From positions 54,125,666 through 54,189,665 of the forward strand of contig NC_052018.1 in NCBI RefSeq assembly GCF_015832195.1: a DNA stretch of 64,000 bases, written 5' to 3'. The translations under genes and the position numbers were made by a program. Positions 54,401 through 59,000 of this stretch are shown here, piece by piece; the first letter of the stretch is position 1, and every line of letters begins with the position of its first letter. The notes under the pieces are model-generated. The model made no database searches. It was not told the origin of the DNA and saw only the letters and a program-made list of their open reading frames with translations. This stretch comes from Motacilla alba alba. Lineage: Eukaryota; Chordata; Aves; Passeriformes; Motacillidae.

Positions 54401-56044
54401 TTAGGGTTTTTTTTCCTTCTCTGTAGACTGGGCTTTTCTCATACCTCTTTGAGAAGATCATTTGATGGTGCCTTTTTGGAAGATTTCATACAGCTATGAC
54501 TTTGGTTCCTTTTCCCTCTTTACATCTTACCTTCAAGTAAACTCTTCCCAGCTTATCTCATTTCATTCAAAGTAAGATGAAATCAGACTGGAAAGGCTGA
54601 ATGTTCATTAGCTCAGTTTCTAAATCTATTGTTTCACATCCTTCCCAGAGCTCACTGTGAATGACAGCACCATTTAATCACACAGCCCTACAGCGTGGAC
54701 ATTGTTCACTCCATCCCCTTGGATACAGCCCTTAGAGCCCTTGTCCAAACTGTGCAAGTGTCACAGGAAGGCATTCACAAAAATTATAATAGAAAGGAGA
54801 GACCTCTCACAGGTTTTTATAAACAGATAAGAAAATGCTGCTATTTACATTAGGAGTGGAACTTCTTGGGCCCTTCTGCACTGCTGACCAAAGTGAAATG
54901 ATGCAAGAGAGTCAAAAAAATTCTCTATTTACTTTGTTTTAGTTTTAGCCCTACTTGCATTGCTGAAGGACCTAGTGACTACCGGTGTACTGCCTGCCCA
55001 CCTGGATACGAAGGCCAGTACTGCCAAAGGTAGGATAAATGGAAAAAGCAGAAAGAGGGACAATGAAATGAGGAAAAGGCATGAAGGAGATAAATGTTTT
55101 TCAGTATTACAAGCATGTATTTACTAGTGTTTAAATACATGATTTGGATAATTCTTTTTCCTTTGTATGCTGTTAAAACTCAACCAACATGGACAATTTT
55201 TATATACACCACTGTAAATTGATAATCAATGCTATTTATATTGCAGATATTGTCCTAATCTTACTTTTCTGTGTGTGAGGGTTTTTTTCCTCCGGGGCTC
55301 AGAAGTTAAAAAAATTTATCTAAAAATTAGATGCCATGCTGATAATGTATCTTGATGTCACTCATACCCTTTGTTTTAGTGACTGTTGTGCCCTCACGGG
55401 CATTGGCTGTGAAAGACAGTTACATATAAACATTTTAATGATGAATTGTGAATTAATAACCTAAACAGCCTCTGTTGTCCCATCCATCAAGACACTGAGG
55501 GATTAAGATGATCAAAATGTCTACCAGGAGATTTCATGCCTGACACAAAACACCAGGCCACACAATGATAGTAGAGGGGTTTTTTGTTGTAGTTTAATAG
55601 AAATTTTACTGAAAATTGTTAAGAATATGGAATCAATTTTCCGTACCTCCTCCATCCAGACTGTTCTGTGCCCTGATTAGAAGCCACTTTGTTGGACAGT
55701 TTGCAATATTTCTCTCTTGATCATGAGGCAACAAAGATTTTTTTAGTGGTTCAAGGATGTTTGTGCAAATTATGTTTGAAATACTGTCAAGTGTTCTTTG
55801 TGCCTCGCATCTCAGTTGGACAAATCTTATTTTGTGTCTGCCATATCTAGATGTTCTTCTGGCTACACAGGAAACCCAGAGATTCCAGGAGGGTCCTGCC
55901 AGGCATGTGAGTGTGATCCATATGGTTCTGTGCCTGTCCCCTGTGACCCTGTCACTGGGCAGTGCACTTGCAAGCCTGGATTCACGGGGTGGAAGTGTGC
56001 TGGCTGTGAGCATCGGCATGCGCGTCATGGCACGAAATGCATTT
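361..56044 (+). CDS. LAMA2: Laminin subunit alpha-2, central part (17 exons, both ends missing)
   Basis: Alpha chain of laminin-211/221, secreted and assembled with beta and gamma chains into basement membranes of muscle and peripheral nerve. Seen here: exons at 361, 8417, 13305, 19478, 24144, 28890, 32444, 34988, 38836, 41325, 42208, 42491, 47078, 50331, 51124, 54943 and 55851, all with GT/AG borders and compatible phases, summing to 2,611 nt. They encode laminin EGF-like modules, one complete L4 (IVa) domain, then more LE modules. LAMA2 rather than LAMA1 is indicated by stretches I recall from human alpha-2, such as [32 protein letters not shown] and [17 protein letters not shown]. The region corresponds to roughly residues 730-1573 of about 3,120 in human. 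The N-terminal LN domain and first L4 lie upstream. The coiled coil and LG domains lie downstream. An extra candidate exon at 25213-25359 is listed separately. Confidence 0.95.
4495..6105 (+). mobile_element. CR1 LINE, degraded, with internal deletion
   Basis: Remains of the CR1 non-LTR retrotransposon ORF2. The stretch at 4575-4660 reads [17 protein letters not shown], a conserved CR1 segment between endonuclease and reverse transcriptase. Positions 5225-5560 give the start of the reverse transcriptase ([50 protein letters not shown]). At about 5568-5605 the text jumps to the C-terminal part ([17 protein letters not shown] at 5610-5660), so the catalytic FADD segment is missing. The 3' end at 6050-6105 matches the CR1 tail: GACTCGATGATCC then an imperfect ATTCT repeat. 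Frames are broken by stops and shifts, so it is dead. The 5' limit is uncertain because most CR1 copies are 5'-truncated. Confidence 0.93.
5583..5601 (+). repeat. (CTCTG)n short tandem repeat inside the CR1 copy
   Basis: Three to four copies of a CTCTG/TGCTC pentamer lie just after the point where the CR1 ORF2 text jumps from the early reverse transcriptase to the C-terminal region. It probably arose by slippage in CR1 sequence. Confidence 0.7.
8417..8544 (+). CDS. LAMA2: LAMA2 exon: rest of LE6, start of LE7
   Basis: 128 nt, phase 0 to phase 2. Acceptor CTTCAG/, donor AA/gtaagt. It reads [14 protein letters not shown], then [16 protein letters not shown], then [11 protein letters not shown]. 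This closes LE6 with all expected cysteines and opens LE7, whose unusual CACPL start is typical of this laminin alpha module. The split asparagine codon AA/C is completed by the exon at 13305. The exon at 51124 is its paralogous counterpart with the same phase and the same PSNN border. Confidence 0.95.
10896..10920. repeat. Small hairpin, 9-bp perfect arms
   Basis: TCCCAGACT at 10896-10904 is repeated as its reverse complement at 10912-10920, with a 7-nt loop. It lies 40 bp upstream of the larger inverted repeat at 10960-11005. Confidence 0.75.
10960..11005. repeat. Inverted repeat, 21-bp arms, 4-nt loop
   Basis: The left arm at 10960-10980 and right arm at 10985-11005 are reverse complements over 21 positions with one mismatch, which would be a G-U wobble in RNA of the + strand. 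The loop is ATGG. The stem is far longer than chance would give in an intron of this size. I do not recognise it as a named element. The loop is short for a microRNA precursor. Confidence 0.85.
11510..11565. repeat. Interrupted (ATT)n microsatellite
   Basis: Run of ATT/TTA triplets interrupted by ATC units, intronic. It produces a poly-isoleucine open frame that has no coding meaning. Confidence 0.85.
13305..13391 (+). CDS. LAMA2: LAMA2 exon: middle of LE7
   Basis: 87 nt, phase 2 to phase 2. Acceptor ACACAG/, donor AG/gtaagc. Completes the split Asn codon and reads [18 protein letters not shown] then [11 protein letters not shown]. It provides the mid LE7 cysteines. The acceptor is chosen at 13304 because it restores NNFSPTC; a second AG at 13309-13310 would delete two codons' worth of bases and break the frame. 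The exon has exactly the same length and phase as its counterpart at 54943. Confidence 0.93.
13392..19477 (+). other. LAMA2: LAMA2 intron, 6.1 kb
   Basis: AT-rich intron, slightly GC-richer between about 14030 and 14880. Contains a short minus-strand CR1 tail at 19127-19205. The open frames around 14940-15209, 15610-15918 and 16219-16693 are unrelated to any protein I recognise. Nothing else is supported. Confidence 0.85.
19127..19205 (-). mobile_element. CR1 LINE 3' fragment
   Basis: AGAGTCACAGAATAGTTTGG, then GGAAGGGACC and ATCTAGTCCAACCCCCC, is the reverse complement of the CR1 3' end. The element is on the minus strand and only its last part survives, lying about 270 bp upstream of the exon at 19478. 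Confidence 0.9.
19478..19689 (+). CDS. LAMA2: LAMA2 exon: end of LE7 and most of LE8
   Basis: 212 nt, phase 2 to phase 1. Acceptor CCATAG/, donor C/gtaagt. Starts by completing Arg (AG/G) and reads [19 protein letters not shown], closing LE7. It then runs through LE8 ([14 protein letters not shown]...[30 protein letters not shown]). Closely matches human alpha-2 as I recall it. The split CAA C/ gives Gln then the first base of Pro, completed at 24144. Confidence 0.95.
19690..24143 (+). other. LAMA2: LAMA2 intron, 4.5 kb
   Basis: AT-rich intron ending in a good pyrimidine tract (TCTTCTTCCTCTGCAG). The 145-codon open frame at 21226-21663 and the minus-strand frames at 20443-20829 and 23466-24025 show no domain or splice evidence. 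No repeat family is recognised with confidence. Confidence 0.8.
24144..24250 (+). CDS. LAMA2: LAMA2 exon: end of LE8, LE9 first seven cysteines
   Basis: 107 nt, phase 1 to phase 0. Acceptor CTGCAG/, donor AAA/gtgagt. With the previous C it gives [21 protein letters not shown], then [17 protein letters not shown]9 still needs its eighth cysteine, which comes from the next exon used. In the canonical product this is the exon at 28890 ([12 protein letters not shown]). If the candidate exon at 25213 is included it would come from [15 protein letters not shown] is an N-glycosylation sequon that I do not recall in human (which has NAGGS). Confidence 0.94.
25213..25359 (+). CDS. LAMA2: Candidate extra LAMA2 LE exon (cassette, mutually exclusive, or decaying)
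   Basis: 147 nt with no stop, a pyrimidine-rich acceptor (TTTTTCAAG/) and a weak donor (CAG/gtgcct), phase 0 at both ends, so inclusion keeps the reading frame. It reads [15 protein letters not shown], then [18 protein letters not shown] and [16 protein letters not shown]: a clear LE pattern. The first 45 residues align gap-free with the next canonical exon (28890), sharing 17 residues and every cysteine, which suggests an old exon duplication. Odd points: the seventh LE cysteine is absent in this frame, and a matching DRC appears only in the shifted frame at 25356-25364. Skipping the exon gives the normal mammalian-type LE9. I do not recall this exon in human or mouse LAMA2. That it derives from an LE exon is near certain; use as an exon is unproven. 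Confidence 0.5.
27143..27640 (-). mobile_element. CR1 LINE 3' part
   Basis: The minus strand reads through the C-terminal CR1 ORF2 region ([20 protein letters not shown], then [14 protein letters not shown], then [14 protein letters not shown]), and its 3' tail lies at 27143-27200 on the + strand (CATAGAATCATTAAGG...). 5'-truncated and intronic, it retains a long open frame over 27244-27609 but lacks the rest of the reverse transcriptase. Confidence 0.93.
28228..28284. repeat. Poly(A) low-complexity tract
   Basis: Two A runs of about 16-18 bases separated by TT, followed by an A/G-rich stretch. It may be the tail of an unrecognised retroposed sequence or simple slippage. It lies about 600 bp upstream of the exon at 28890. 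Confidence 0.85.
28890..29070 (+). CDS. LAMA2: LAMA2 exon: end of LE9 and most of LE10
   Basis: 181 nt, phase 0 to phase 1. Acceptor TGGCAG/, donor C/gtacgt. Reads [17 protein letters not shown], then [16 protein letters not shown] and [15 protein letters not shown], ending [10 protein letters not shown]. All cysteines are present. It matches the human segment (TFGLQSARGC) as I recall it. The upstream candidate exon at 25213 is its paralogue. A second possible donor (gtaaat, 29075) is rejected because it would add four bases and shift the frame. Confidence 0.95.
29071..32443 (+). other. LAMA2: LAMA2 intron, 3.4 kb
   Basis: AT-rich intron. A small hairpin with 9-bp arms (TGTTGTGTT / AACACAACA) lies at 30453-30474. 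Open frames near 29891-30157 and 31657-31972 are not recognisable. The open frame at 32260 runs into the next exon only because the intron end happens to lack stops. Confidence 0.85.
32444..32580 (+). CDS. LAMA2: LAMA2 exon: last cysteine of LE10, LE11
   Basis: 137 nt, phase 1 to phase 0. Acceptor ATGAAG/, donor AAG/gtgagt. Completes Pro (C/CC; I recall Ala in human) and reads [17 protein letters not shown], then [17 protein letters not shown] and [12 protein letters not shown] full LE11 module apart from its final cysteine, which opens the exon at 34988. Confidence 0.95.
32581..34987 (+). other. LAMA2: LAMA2 intron, 2.4 kb
   Basis: AT-rich intron. An imperfect 23-bp tandem duplication lies at 34524-34569 (CTAGATTCCTCTG... 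twice). No other element recognised. Confidence 0.85.
34524..34569. repeat. Imperfect 23-bp tandem duplication
   Basis: CTAGATTCCTCTGGAACCAC is followed directly by a second copy starting CTAGATTCCTCTGAACCC. The two differ by a few bases or a shift. Intronic. Confidence 0.75.
34988..35221 (+). CDS. LAMA2: LAMA2 exon: LE11 end, LE12, first part of LE13
   Basis: 78 codons, phase 0 at both ends. Acceptor TTTCAG/, donor AAG/gtagga (weak). Reads [18 protein letters not shown], then [50 protein letters not shown] and ends SGQCSCK. An extra cysteine (codon 35045-35047) sits where human has Gln in TGQC, giving GCCFC and an odd cysteine count in LE12. A 35-bp tandem duplication starts inside the donor site. 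Confidence 0.94.
35223..35292. repeat. 35-bp tandem duplication at a splice donor
   Basis: The copies at 35223-35257 and 35258-35292 start TAGGACAA and end TCTTATAACT, differing at three positions. The first copy begins on the second base of the GT donor of the exon ending at 35221. The second copy has TT in place of GT, so the donor itself is not duplicated. Confidence 0.9.
36270..36760 (+). mobile_element. Old CR1 LINE fragment
   Basis: Diverged C-terminal CR1 ORF2 text on the + strand: CTACTCAGTGCTCTACTC (the LYSAL region), GTGTCCAGTTTTAG (VQF region), then GAGGAGGATCCAGAGAAGAG and the CR1 3' part with TCTAGGAGATTTTCAAGAAC. Many frame breaks make it look older than the other copies. Ends are approximate. 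Confidence 0.7.
36928..37325 (-). mobile_element. CR1 LINE 3' fragment
   Basis: ACATAGAACTGTAGAACAAA, then TTAGGTTGGAAGTGACC and GTCATCTAGTCCAGCACC, is the reverse complement of a CR1 3' end. Downstream text (CAGCCTCTCTTGATACAAG) continues into diverged CR1 ORF2. It is directly followed by a second CR1 3' end at 37335. Confidence 0.8.
37335..37490 (-). mobile_element. CR1 LINE 3' fragment
   Basis: GTCACAGAATCCCAGAACTG, then CAGGTTGGAAGAGATC and TCATCTAGTCCAACTC, is a second CR1 3' end in the same orientation as the one just upstream. It continues to the conserved GGAGACTCCACAACTGCTCTGGG. Either two tandem insertions or one nested in another. Confidence 0.88.
38836..38979 (+). CDS. LAMA2: LAMA2 exon: rest of LE13, start of LE14, entry into second L4
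   Basis: 48 codons, phase 0 at both ends. Acceptor CTTCCAG/ after a CT repeat, donor TGG/gtgagt. Reads [17 protein letters not shown], then [16 protein letters not shown], then [15 protein letters not shown]. It closes LE13, gives the split LE14 N-terminal half (CYCFG...QCS), and leads into the L4 domain, which interrupts LE14. Confidence 0.95.
38980..41324 (+). other. LAMA2: LAMA2 intron, 2.3 kb
   Basis: AT-rich intron with no repeat family or extra exon that I recognise. The open frames at 39272-39811 and 40576-40773 are on both strands and look random. Confidence 0.8.
41325..41504 (+). CDS. LAMA2: LAMA2 exon: second L4 domain, first part
   Basis: 60 codons, phase 0 at both ends. Acceptor GCATAG/, donor AAG/gtaaac. 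Reads [18 protein letters not shown], then [12 protein letters not shown], then [15 protein letters not shown]. The FYWKLP/VYWRLP and QFEG(K/Q)K motifs are characteristic of the laminin IV type A (L4) domain, a cysteine-free globular domain inserted into an LE module. It matches human alpha-2 closely as I recall it. Confidence 0.95.
41505..42207 (+). other. LAMA2: LAMA2 intron, 0.7 kb
   Basis: AT-rich, ends with TTTGCTAG acceptor. The open frame at 41534-41809 is hydrophobic by base composition only. Nothing else seen. Confidence 0.85.
42208..42396 (+). CDS. LAMA2: LAMA2 exon: second L4 domain, core
   Basis: 63 codons, phase 0 at both ends. Acceptor GCTAG/, donor GAG/gtaaca. Reads [18 protein letters not shown], then [16 protein letters not shown], then [25 protein letters not shown] is the conserved L4 beta-strand signature. 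This is the most conserved part of the window and the strongest evidence for LAMA2 over LAMA1. Confidence 0.97.
42397..42490 (+). other. LAMA2: LAMA2 mini-intron, 94 bp
   Basis: Shortest intron in the window, between two L4 exons. Starts gtaaca and ends with a T-rich tract and TTTCAG. Not a multiple of three, so retention would shift the frame. Confidence 0.93.
42491..42729 (+). CDS. LAMA2: LAMA2 exon: second L4 domain, with internal 20-residue tandem repeat
   Basis: 239 nt, phase 0 to phase 2. Acceptor TTTCAG/, donor AG/gtaact. It encodes 80 residues including the split Arg, against 45 for the matching human segment as I recall it. The extra 35 residues are an in-frame tandem array: [15 protein letters not shown] (42497-42541), a 20-residue WEYYHGNP...DFI unit (42542-42601) and a 20-residue WKRYGDD...DFM unit (42602-42661). 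Human has a single WKYYGDD...DFL unit. After the array comes [16 protein letters not shown], the normal end of L4. The middle unit adds an N-glycosylation sequon, NRT. Both borders are clean and the frame is open throughout, so this is probably a real exon and not an artefact. Confidence 0.94.
42497..42661 (+). repeat. LAMA2: In-frame coding tandem repeat (45+60+60 nt)
   Basis: The first 12 bases of units 1 and 2 are identical (TGGGAATATTAT). Units 2 and 3 share W, Y, RT, S and DF at the same spacing. Unit 1 lacks the last five codons. Units have diverged considerably at DNA level, so the expansion is not recent. Confidence 0.88.
42730..47077 (+). other. LAMA2: LAMA2 intron, 4.3 kb
   Basis: AT-rich intron with a perfect 14-bp tandem duplication at 44701-44728 (GAGGTTATGTTACA twice). 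No CR1 or LTR piece and no extra exon recognised. Stretches around 45350-45700 look like ordinary non-repetitive intron. Confidence 0.8.
44701..44728. repeat. Perfect 14-bp tandem duplication
   Basis: GAGGTTATGTTACA occurs twice back to back. Intronic. Confidence 0.85.
47078..47195 (+). CDS. LAMA2: LAMA2 exon: end of second L4, start of LE14 second half
   Basis: 118 nt, phase 2 to phase 0. Acceptor TTCCAG/, donor GAG/gtacag. Completes Arg (AG/G) and reads [12 protein letters not shown], then [17 protein letters not shown] and LSCE. The ISEIS(M/L)EVAE motif closes L4, and [12 protein letters not shown] restarts the interrupted LE14 module. Matches human alpha-2 closely as I recall it. Confidence 0.95.
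47196..50330 (+). other. LAMA2: LAMA2 intron, 3.1 kb
   Basis: AT-rich intron. It carries a perfect 31-bp tandem duplication at 47905-47966 and A- and T-rich runs near 48650 and 48850. The longest open frame of the window (163 codons, 49233-49724) lies here, without domain, splice or codon-use support. Confidence 0.85.
47905..47966. repeat. Perfect 31-bp tandem duplication
   Basis: Two identical copies starting AACAACACCTTGAGTATTTT, at 47905-47935 and 47936-47966. Identity suggests a recent event, possibly polymorphic. Confidence 0.92.
50331..50465 (+). CDS. LAMA2: LAMA2 exon: end of LE14, start of LE15
   Basis: 45 codons, phase 0 at both ends. Acceptor TTGCAG/, donor CAG/gtatta (weak). Reads [18 protein letters not shown], then [17 protein letters not shown] and DSETSVCQ. 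Expected cysteines are present. Counterpart of the exon at 361 in the first LE block. Confidence 0.94.
50466..51123 (+). other. LAMA2: LAMA2 intron, 0.7 kb
   Basis: AT-rich. A short GATA/TAGATA repeat lies at about 50953-50975. Acceptor CGGCAG. Nothing else seen. Confidence 0.88.
51124..51248 (+). CDS. LAMA2: LAMA2 exon: rest of LE15, start of LE16
   Basis: 125 nt, phase 0 to phase 2. Acceptor CGGCAG/, donor AA/gtaagt. Reads [17 protein letters not shown], then [15 protein letters not shown], then [10 protein letters not shown]. It mirrors the exon at 8417 residue for residue in layout, including the split Asn codon at the PSNN border. Confidence 0.95.
52657..53000 (-). mobile_element. CR1 LINE 3' part
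   Basis: ACACAGAATCATTGAATCG, then GGGTTGGAAGAGACC, is the CR1 3' end in reverse. Further text (GGCAGGCTGTTCCAGTGTCTCACCACCCT) is the conserved CR1 C-terminal region. The minus strand has a short open frame ([19 protein letters not shown]) typical of CR1. Confidence 0.94.
53712..53735. repeat. Palindromic hairpin, 10-bp arms
   Basis: AGCTAATGAG at 53712-53721 and its reverse complement CTCATTAGCT at 53726-53735, with a 4-nt loop. Intronic. Confidence 0.8.
54943..55029 (+). CDS. LAMA2: LAMA2 exon: middle of LE16
   Basis: 87 nt, phase 2 to phase 2. Acceptor TTTTAG/, donor AG/gtagga. Completes Asn (AA/T) and reads [18 protein letters not shown], then [11 protein letters not shown]. Same length, phase and FSPTC start as the exon at 13305. 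Very close to human alpha-2 ([16 protein letters not shown]) as I recall it. Confidence 0.95.
55030..55850 (+). other. LAMA2: LAMA2 intron, 0.8 kb
   Basis: AT-rich, ends with a weak pyrimidine tract and CATATCTAG acceptor. The open frames over 55633-56146 on either strand are shadows of, or run-ins to, the next exon. Nothing else seen. Confidence 0.88.
55851..56044 (+). CDS. LAMA2: LAMA2 exon: end of LE16 and LE17, last short-arm module
   Basis: 194 nt, phase 2 to phase 1. Acceptor TATCTAG/, donor ATTT/gtacgt. Completes Arg (AG/A) and reads [16 protein letters not shown], then [33 protein letters not shown] and [15 protein letters not shown]. The final T should begin a Phe codon completed by the next exon (human continues FCGDEC, the cysteine pair before the coiled coil). 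The donor was chosen to give that Phe. Confidence 0.94.
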
Positions 56045-59000
56045 GTACGTATACTAATGGAATTTTGGATAACTTCTGATTGTGTTTGTCGTATTTCAGA
56101 AATTCAAACCTGCATGTGTAATGGTGAGTTGTATGGCTTTCTTTGAAAATAACTTCCAGGTTTCTTACTATATTGGCATCTGGTCTGATTTTTTTTTAAC
56201 AAGCCTTGAGATGTCAAGAAAAATCTCAATAATTTAATAATTTATAATATTATCACTGAAAACTGGCAAAAAAACTTTGAAGGAATTCTTTTTGGCTTTT
56301 TAATGTCTGTAATTTTGCCAAAGGTTGTTGCTACTGTTCTGACAATATTTTCTCTTGGTGAATTTTTTAGTGTTGTTCTAAATGTTTAACCAGCAATTGC
56401 AATGCTCTATGCCATGAGGCACACACAAAACTTTTACTACGGTTTACTTGATCATGTTGATTCAACAACCATCCATTCAAATTTAAAAGATGTAAACAAT
56501 GACAGTACACTATACCCAGCAAAAAATTTTTTCGTTAAAAATAGGGAACTAATAGCCTAAACCACCATTTTATATTTTCCAGTACTGGTATCTTTCTGCT
56601 ACCCTCAATTTTGATACATACCAAGTGATTATCTTGAATTTTTGTTTGAATTTTTTTCATTATATTGGATAGTGCTTGTTTTGAGCCCACAGTCTCATAT
56701 CACGTAATGCTGCATGCTTATATCTTATTTTTAAAAATGTAGCAAAATCTTTCTAGAACTCTTGGTCAGCCCTGACTGAAATAAGGCCTTTTCCTCTTCC
56801 TCATCTCCCCCAGAACATAGAGGGACTAACTTTATTGTGGTTTTTTTTTCCCTTCTATGCCATGATTGTTAAATTTGAAGTAGAATAATGGTAGAGTTCC
56901 AGTAAGTCCACAGTATATACTATTTATTAACCTGTGCATATTTGAAAGTATTGAAGTATTGGCAAGGCACAGTGAGCTGGTTTTAAATGTTTTATCTTTA
57001 ACTTGAGCTTTTTGGTGGAGAGTGGAGTGTCTGTGTGAGGGATGTGTAACATCAAGAAAAGAAGGTGCCATCTACATTTTTTAATAAGTGCTTTGGCATC
57101 AATCCTGATTCCCAGGTAGAAATTATAGATTACTGGGAATATAGATATAATTGCTTTTATTTCTTTACTATTAACAACATGGCATTGATTCATTGATTTA
57201 AAGAGTAGTGTACTTAAGAGAAATAAATTTCTAATGTCCTGCAGTGTGATGTAGTTTAGGACTTAATTCTGAACTTACTATCTTAAGCTCTATTTTGAAC
57301 ATCAAAATGATTGCAACTGGAGTAAGTAGTCCTTTTGCTGAAATAACTACTGTTTGAGTTCCATTTTGTGGTCTATGTGTCAAGGAGAATTGTAATTGCA
57401 AGTTAAGTTCATGAGTGTTACCGCTACAAAATTTTAAAATAAGGACTGTGTTCTACAGAGTGCCATCTGCATGAAAATTACTTCATTTTTCAATATCTTG
57501 AATAGCTCTTACATTATTGCCAGTATTATCCTATTTTTCCAATCACAGGCATGACTTACTATATTTTTATTAGTCTTTTACCTTATCAGTATTCTGAAAA
57601 GTCTTTCGGGTATCCAGGATGACAGAGTTTCATTGTACAAAACAGCCTAAGTGCAAGTTATCATTAATAATGTTTTCCAATTTGTTAATCAGGCTATTTC
57701 ATTGTGTGGATAATAAGGTTAAAAATCCTATTTGTGAATGGAAAAAGCTGTTTGGAGGCAAATGAAATGTTCCACCTTTTTGCTTTGAAAGATGTTATTT
57801 GCTATAATCTCTGATTTAACTGCAACATATTTAAATTTGAGCGTTGAAATATTCCTACACTATCTTTAGTGACATTTTTACTTTATCTAAGTAATCAGTT
57901 TTCACCATAAAAACAGTTCTTCACATATGCATATGGACATTTTGTTTGACCACTAGAAGTGAGGAGTCAAATGCAAAGATTTCTTCTCTTTAGTCATAAA
58001 GATACGAACCACCCATAGGAGCAGATGGGATGTACCCTATCACAGGAAGCAGGTTTTTTTTTTTTTTTTACTGTTGATACCACATCAATAATAACCATAT
58101 CATAAATTGCAAAAACTGCAGTTTAATATTTCAGTAGACATTTTATGTGCCTATTAGGTCTTACTGTATAATCTTCCTCTTGTTTAAAGGTTCCTCTACA
58201 CTCATATAACTCCAAACCTGCCTTTGCTAATGCAGTGCAATACCCCTGACATGGTACAAAATAAGCCTGATCAATAACCTTTGTGGTCTGTGGCAAAGAG
58301 AGTGTGGCAAGCCTGGATTTTGTGGGAATTTGCCTGTGGTAAACAGTGTCTGGTATGTCACAGGCTTCAGAGTGCAGCTGTTGGCAGGGATTCATTGCTG
58401 CAGCCCCCAATGTGCTTTAATAGTCCTTGTCCTGTCAAAGAACCATTGGGGCAACCTGAAGTTTTCCTTCCTTGCTCTCAGAATACCGAGCTGTTCCAAT
58501 CCGAGTTTAATGCAGCTGAGAATTTGGTTCTGTATACAATGTATTTTTTTTTGCTTTCATTTGTCAATCAACTGCGAAATACTCAGTAAATTTCCCTTCT
58601 GACCAGCTTCAGTTGTAACAAAACCTTAATAAAAGCAAAGAAATGGTATTCTAAAATTAGAGAAAATTAATTAAAGTCAAGAGCAGAATTCTGTTTGCAT
58701 TCAGTAGTTCAAATGAGCTGAATGCCTATACCTGCTCTTGCTCATTTGAGGTTCCATTTCAACTACTGCAATTGCATTGTACCAGTCAGAAGTGTGGAGA
58801 ACCCCTGGTTAGATGGTAAAGTGGTCTAACCTAAAGCAAATGCATTCAAATACAGTCAGCCATGTTTGAAAAAGTATTTGTAAGTAGTATAAGACATTGT
58901 GATTTAGCTGTTCTGTTAGTATGGTATAATACTAAAGAAAGTGAAATTTTATTTTGAATAATTAAAAAAGAATAACCATTTAAATAATGAATTTTTGGCA

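Larger units (their letters stand above)
51249..54942 (+). other. LAMA2: LAMA2 intron, 3.7 kb
   Basis: AT-rich intron containing a minus-strand CR1 3' part at 52657-53000 and a hairpin with 10-bp perfect arms at 53712-53735. No extra exon recognised. Confidence 0.85.

Noticed and set aside
361..56044. Assignment to LAMA1 instead of LAMA2
   Set aside because: L4 and LE sequences follow human alpha-2 as I recall it ([28 protein letters not shown]), whereas alpha-1 differs strongly in these places.
56100..56123. 24-nt microexon with TTTCAG acceptor and ATG/gtgagt donor just after the LE17 exon
   Set aside because: The intron before it would be only 55 nt, and joining it to the upstream phase gives an immediate TAA stop.
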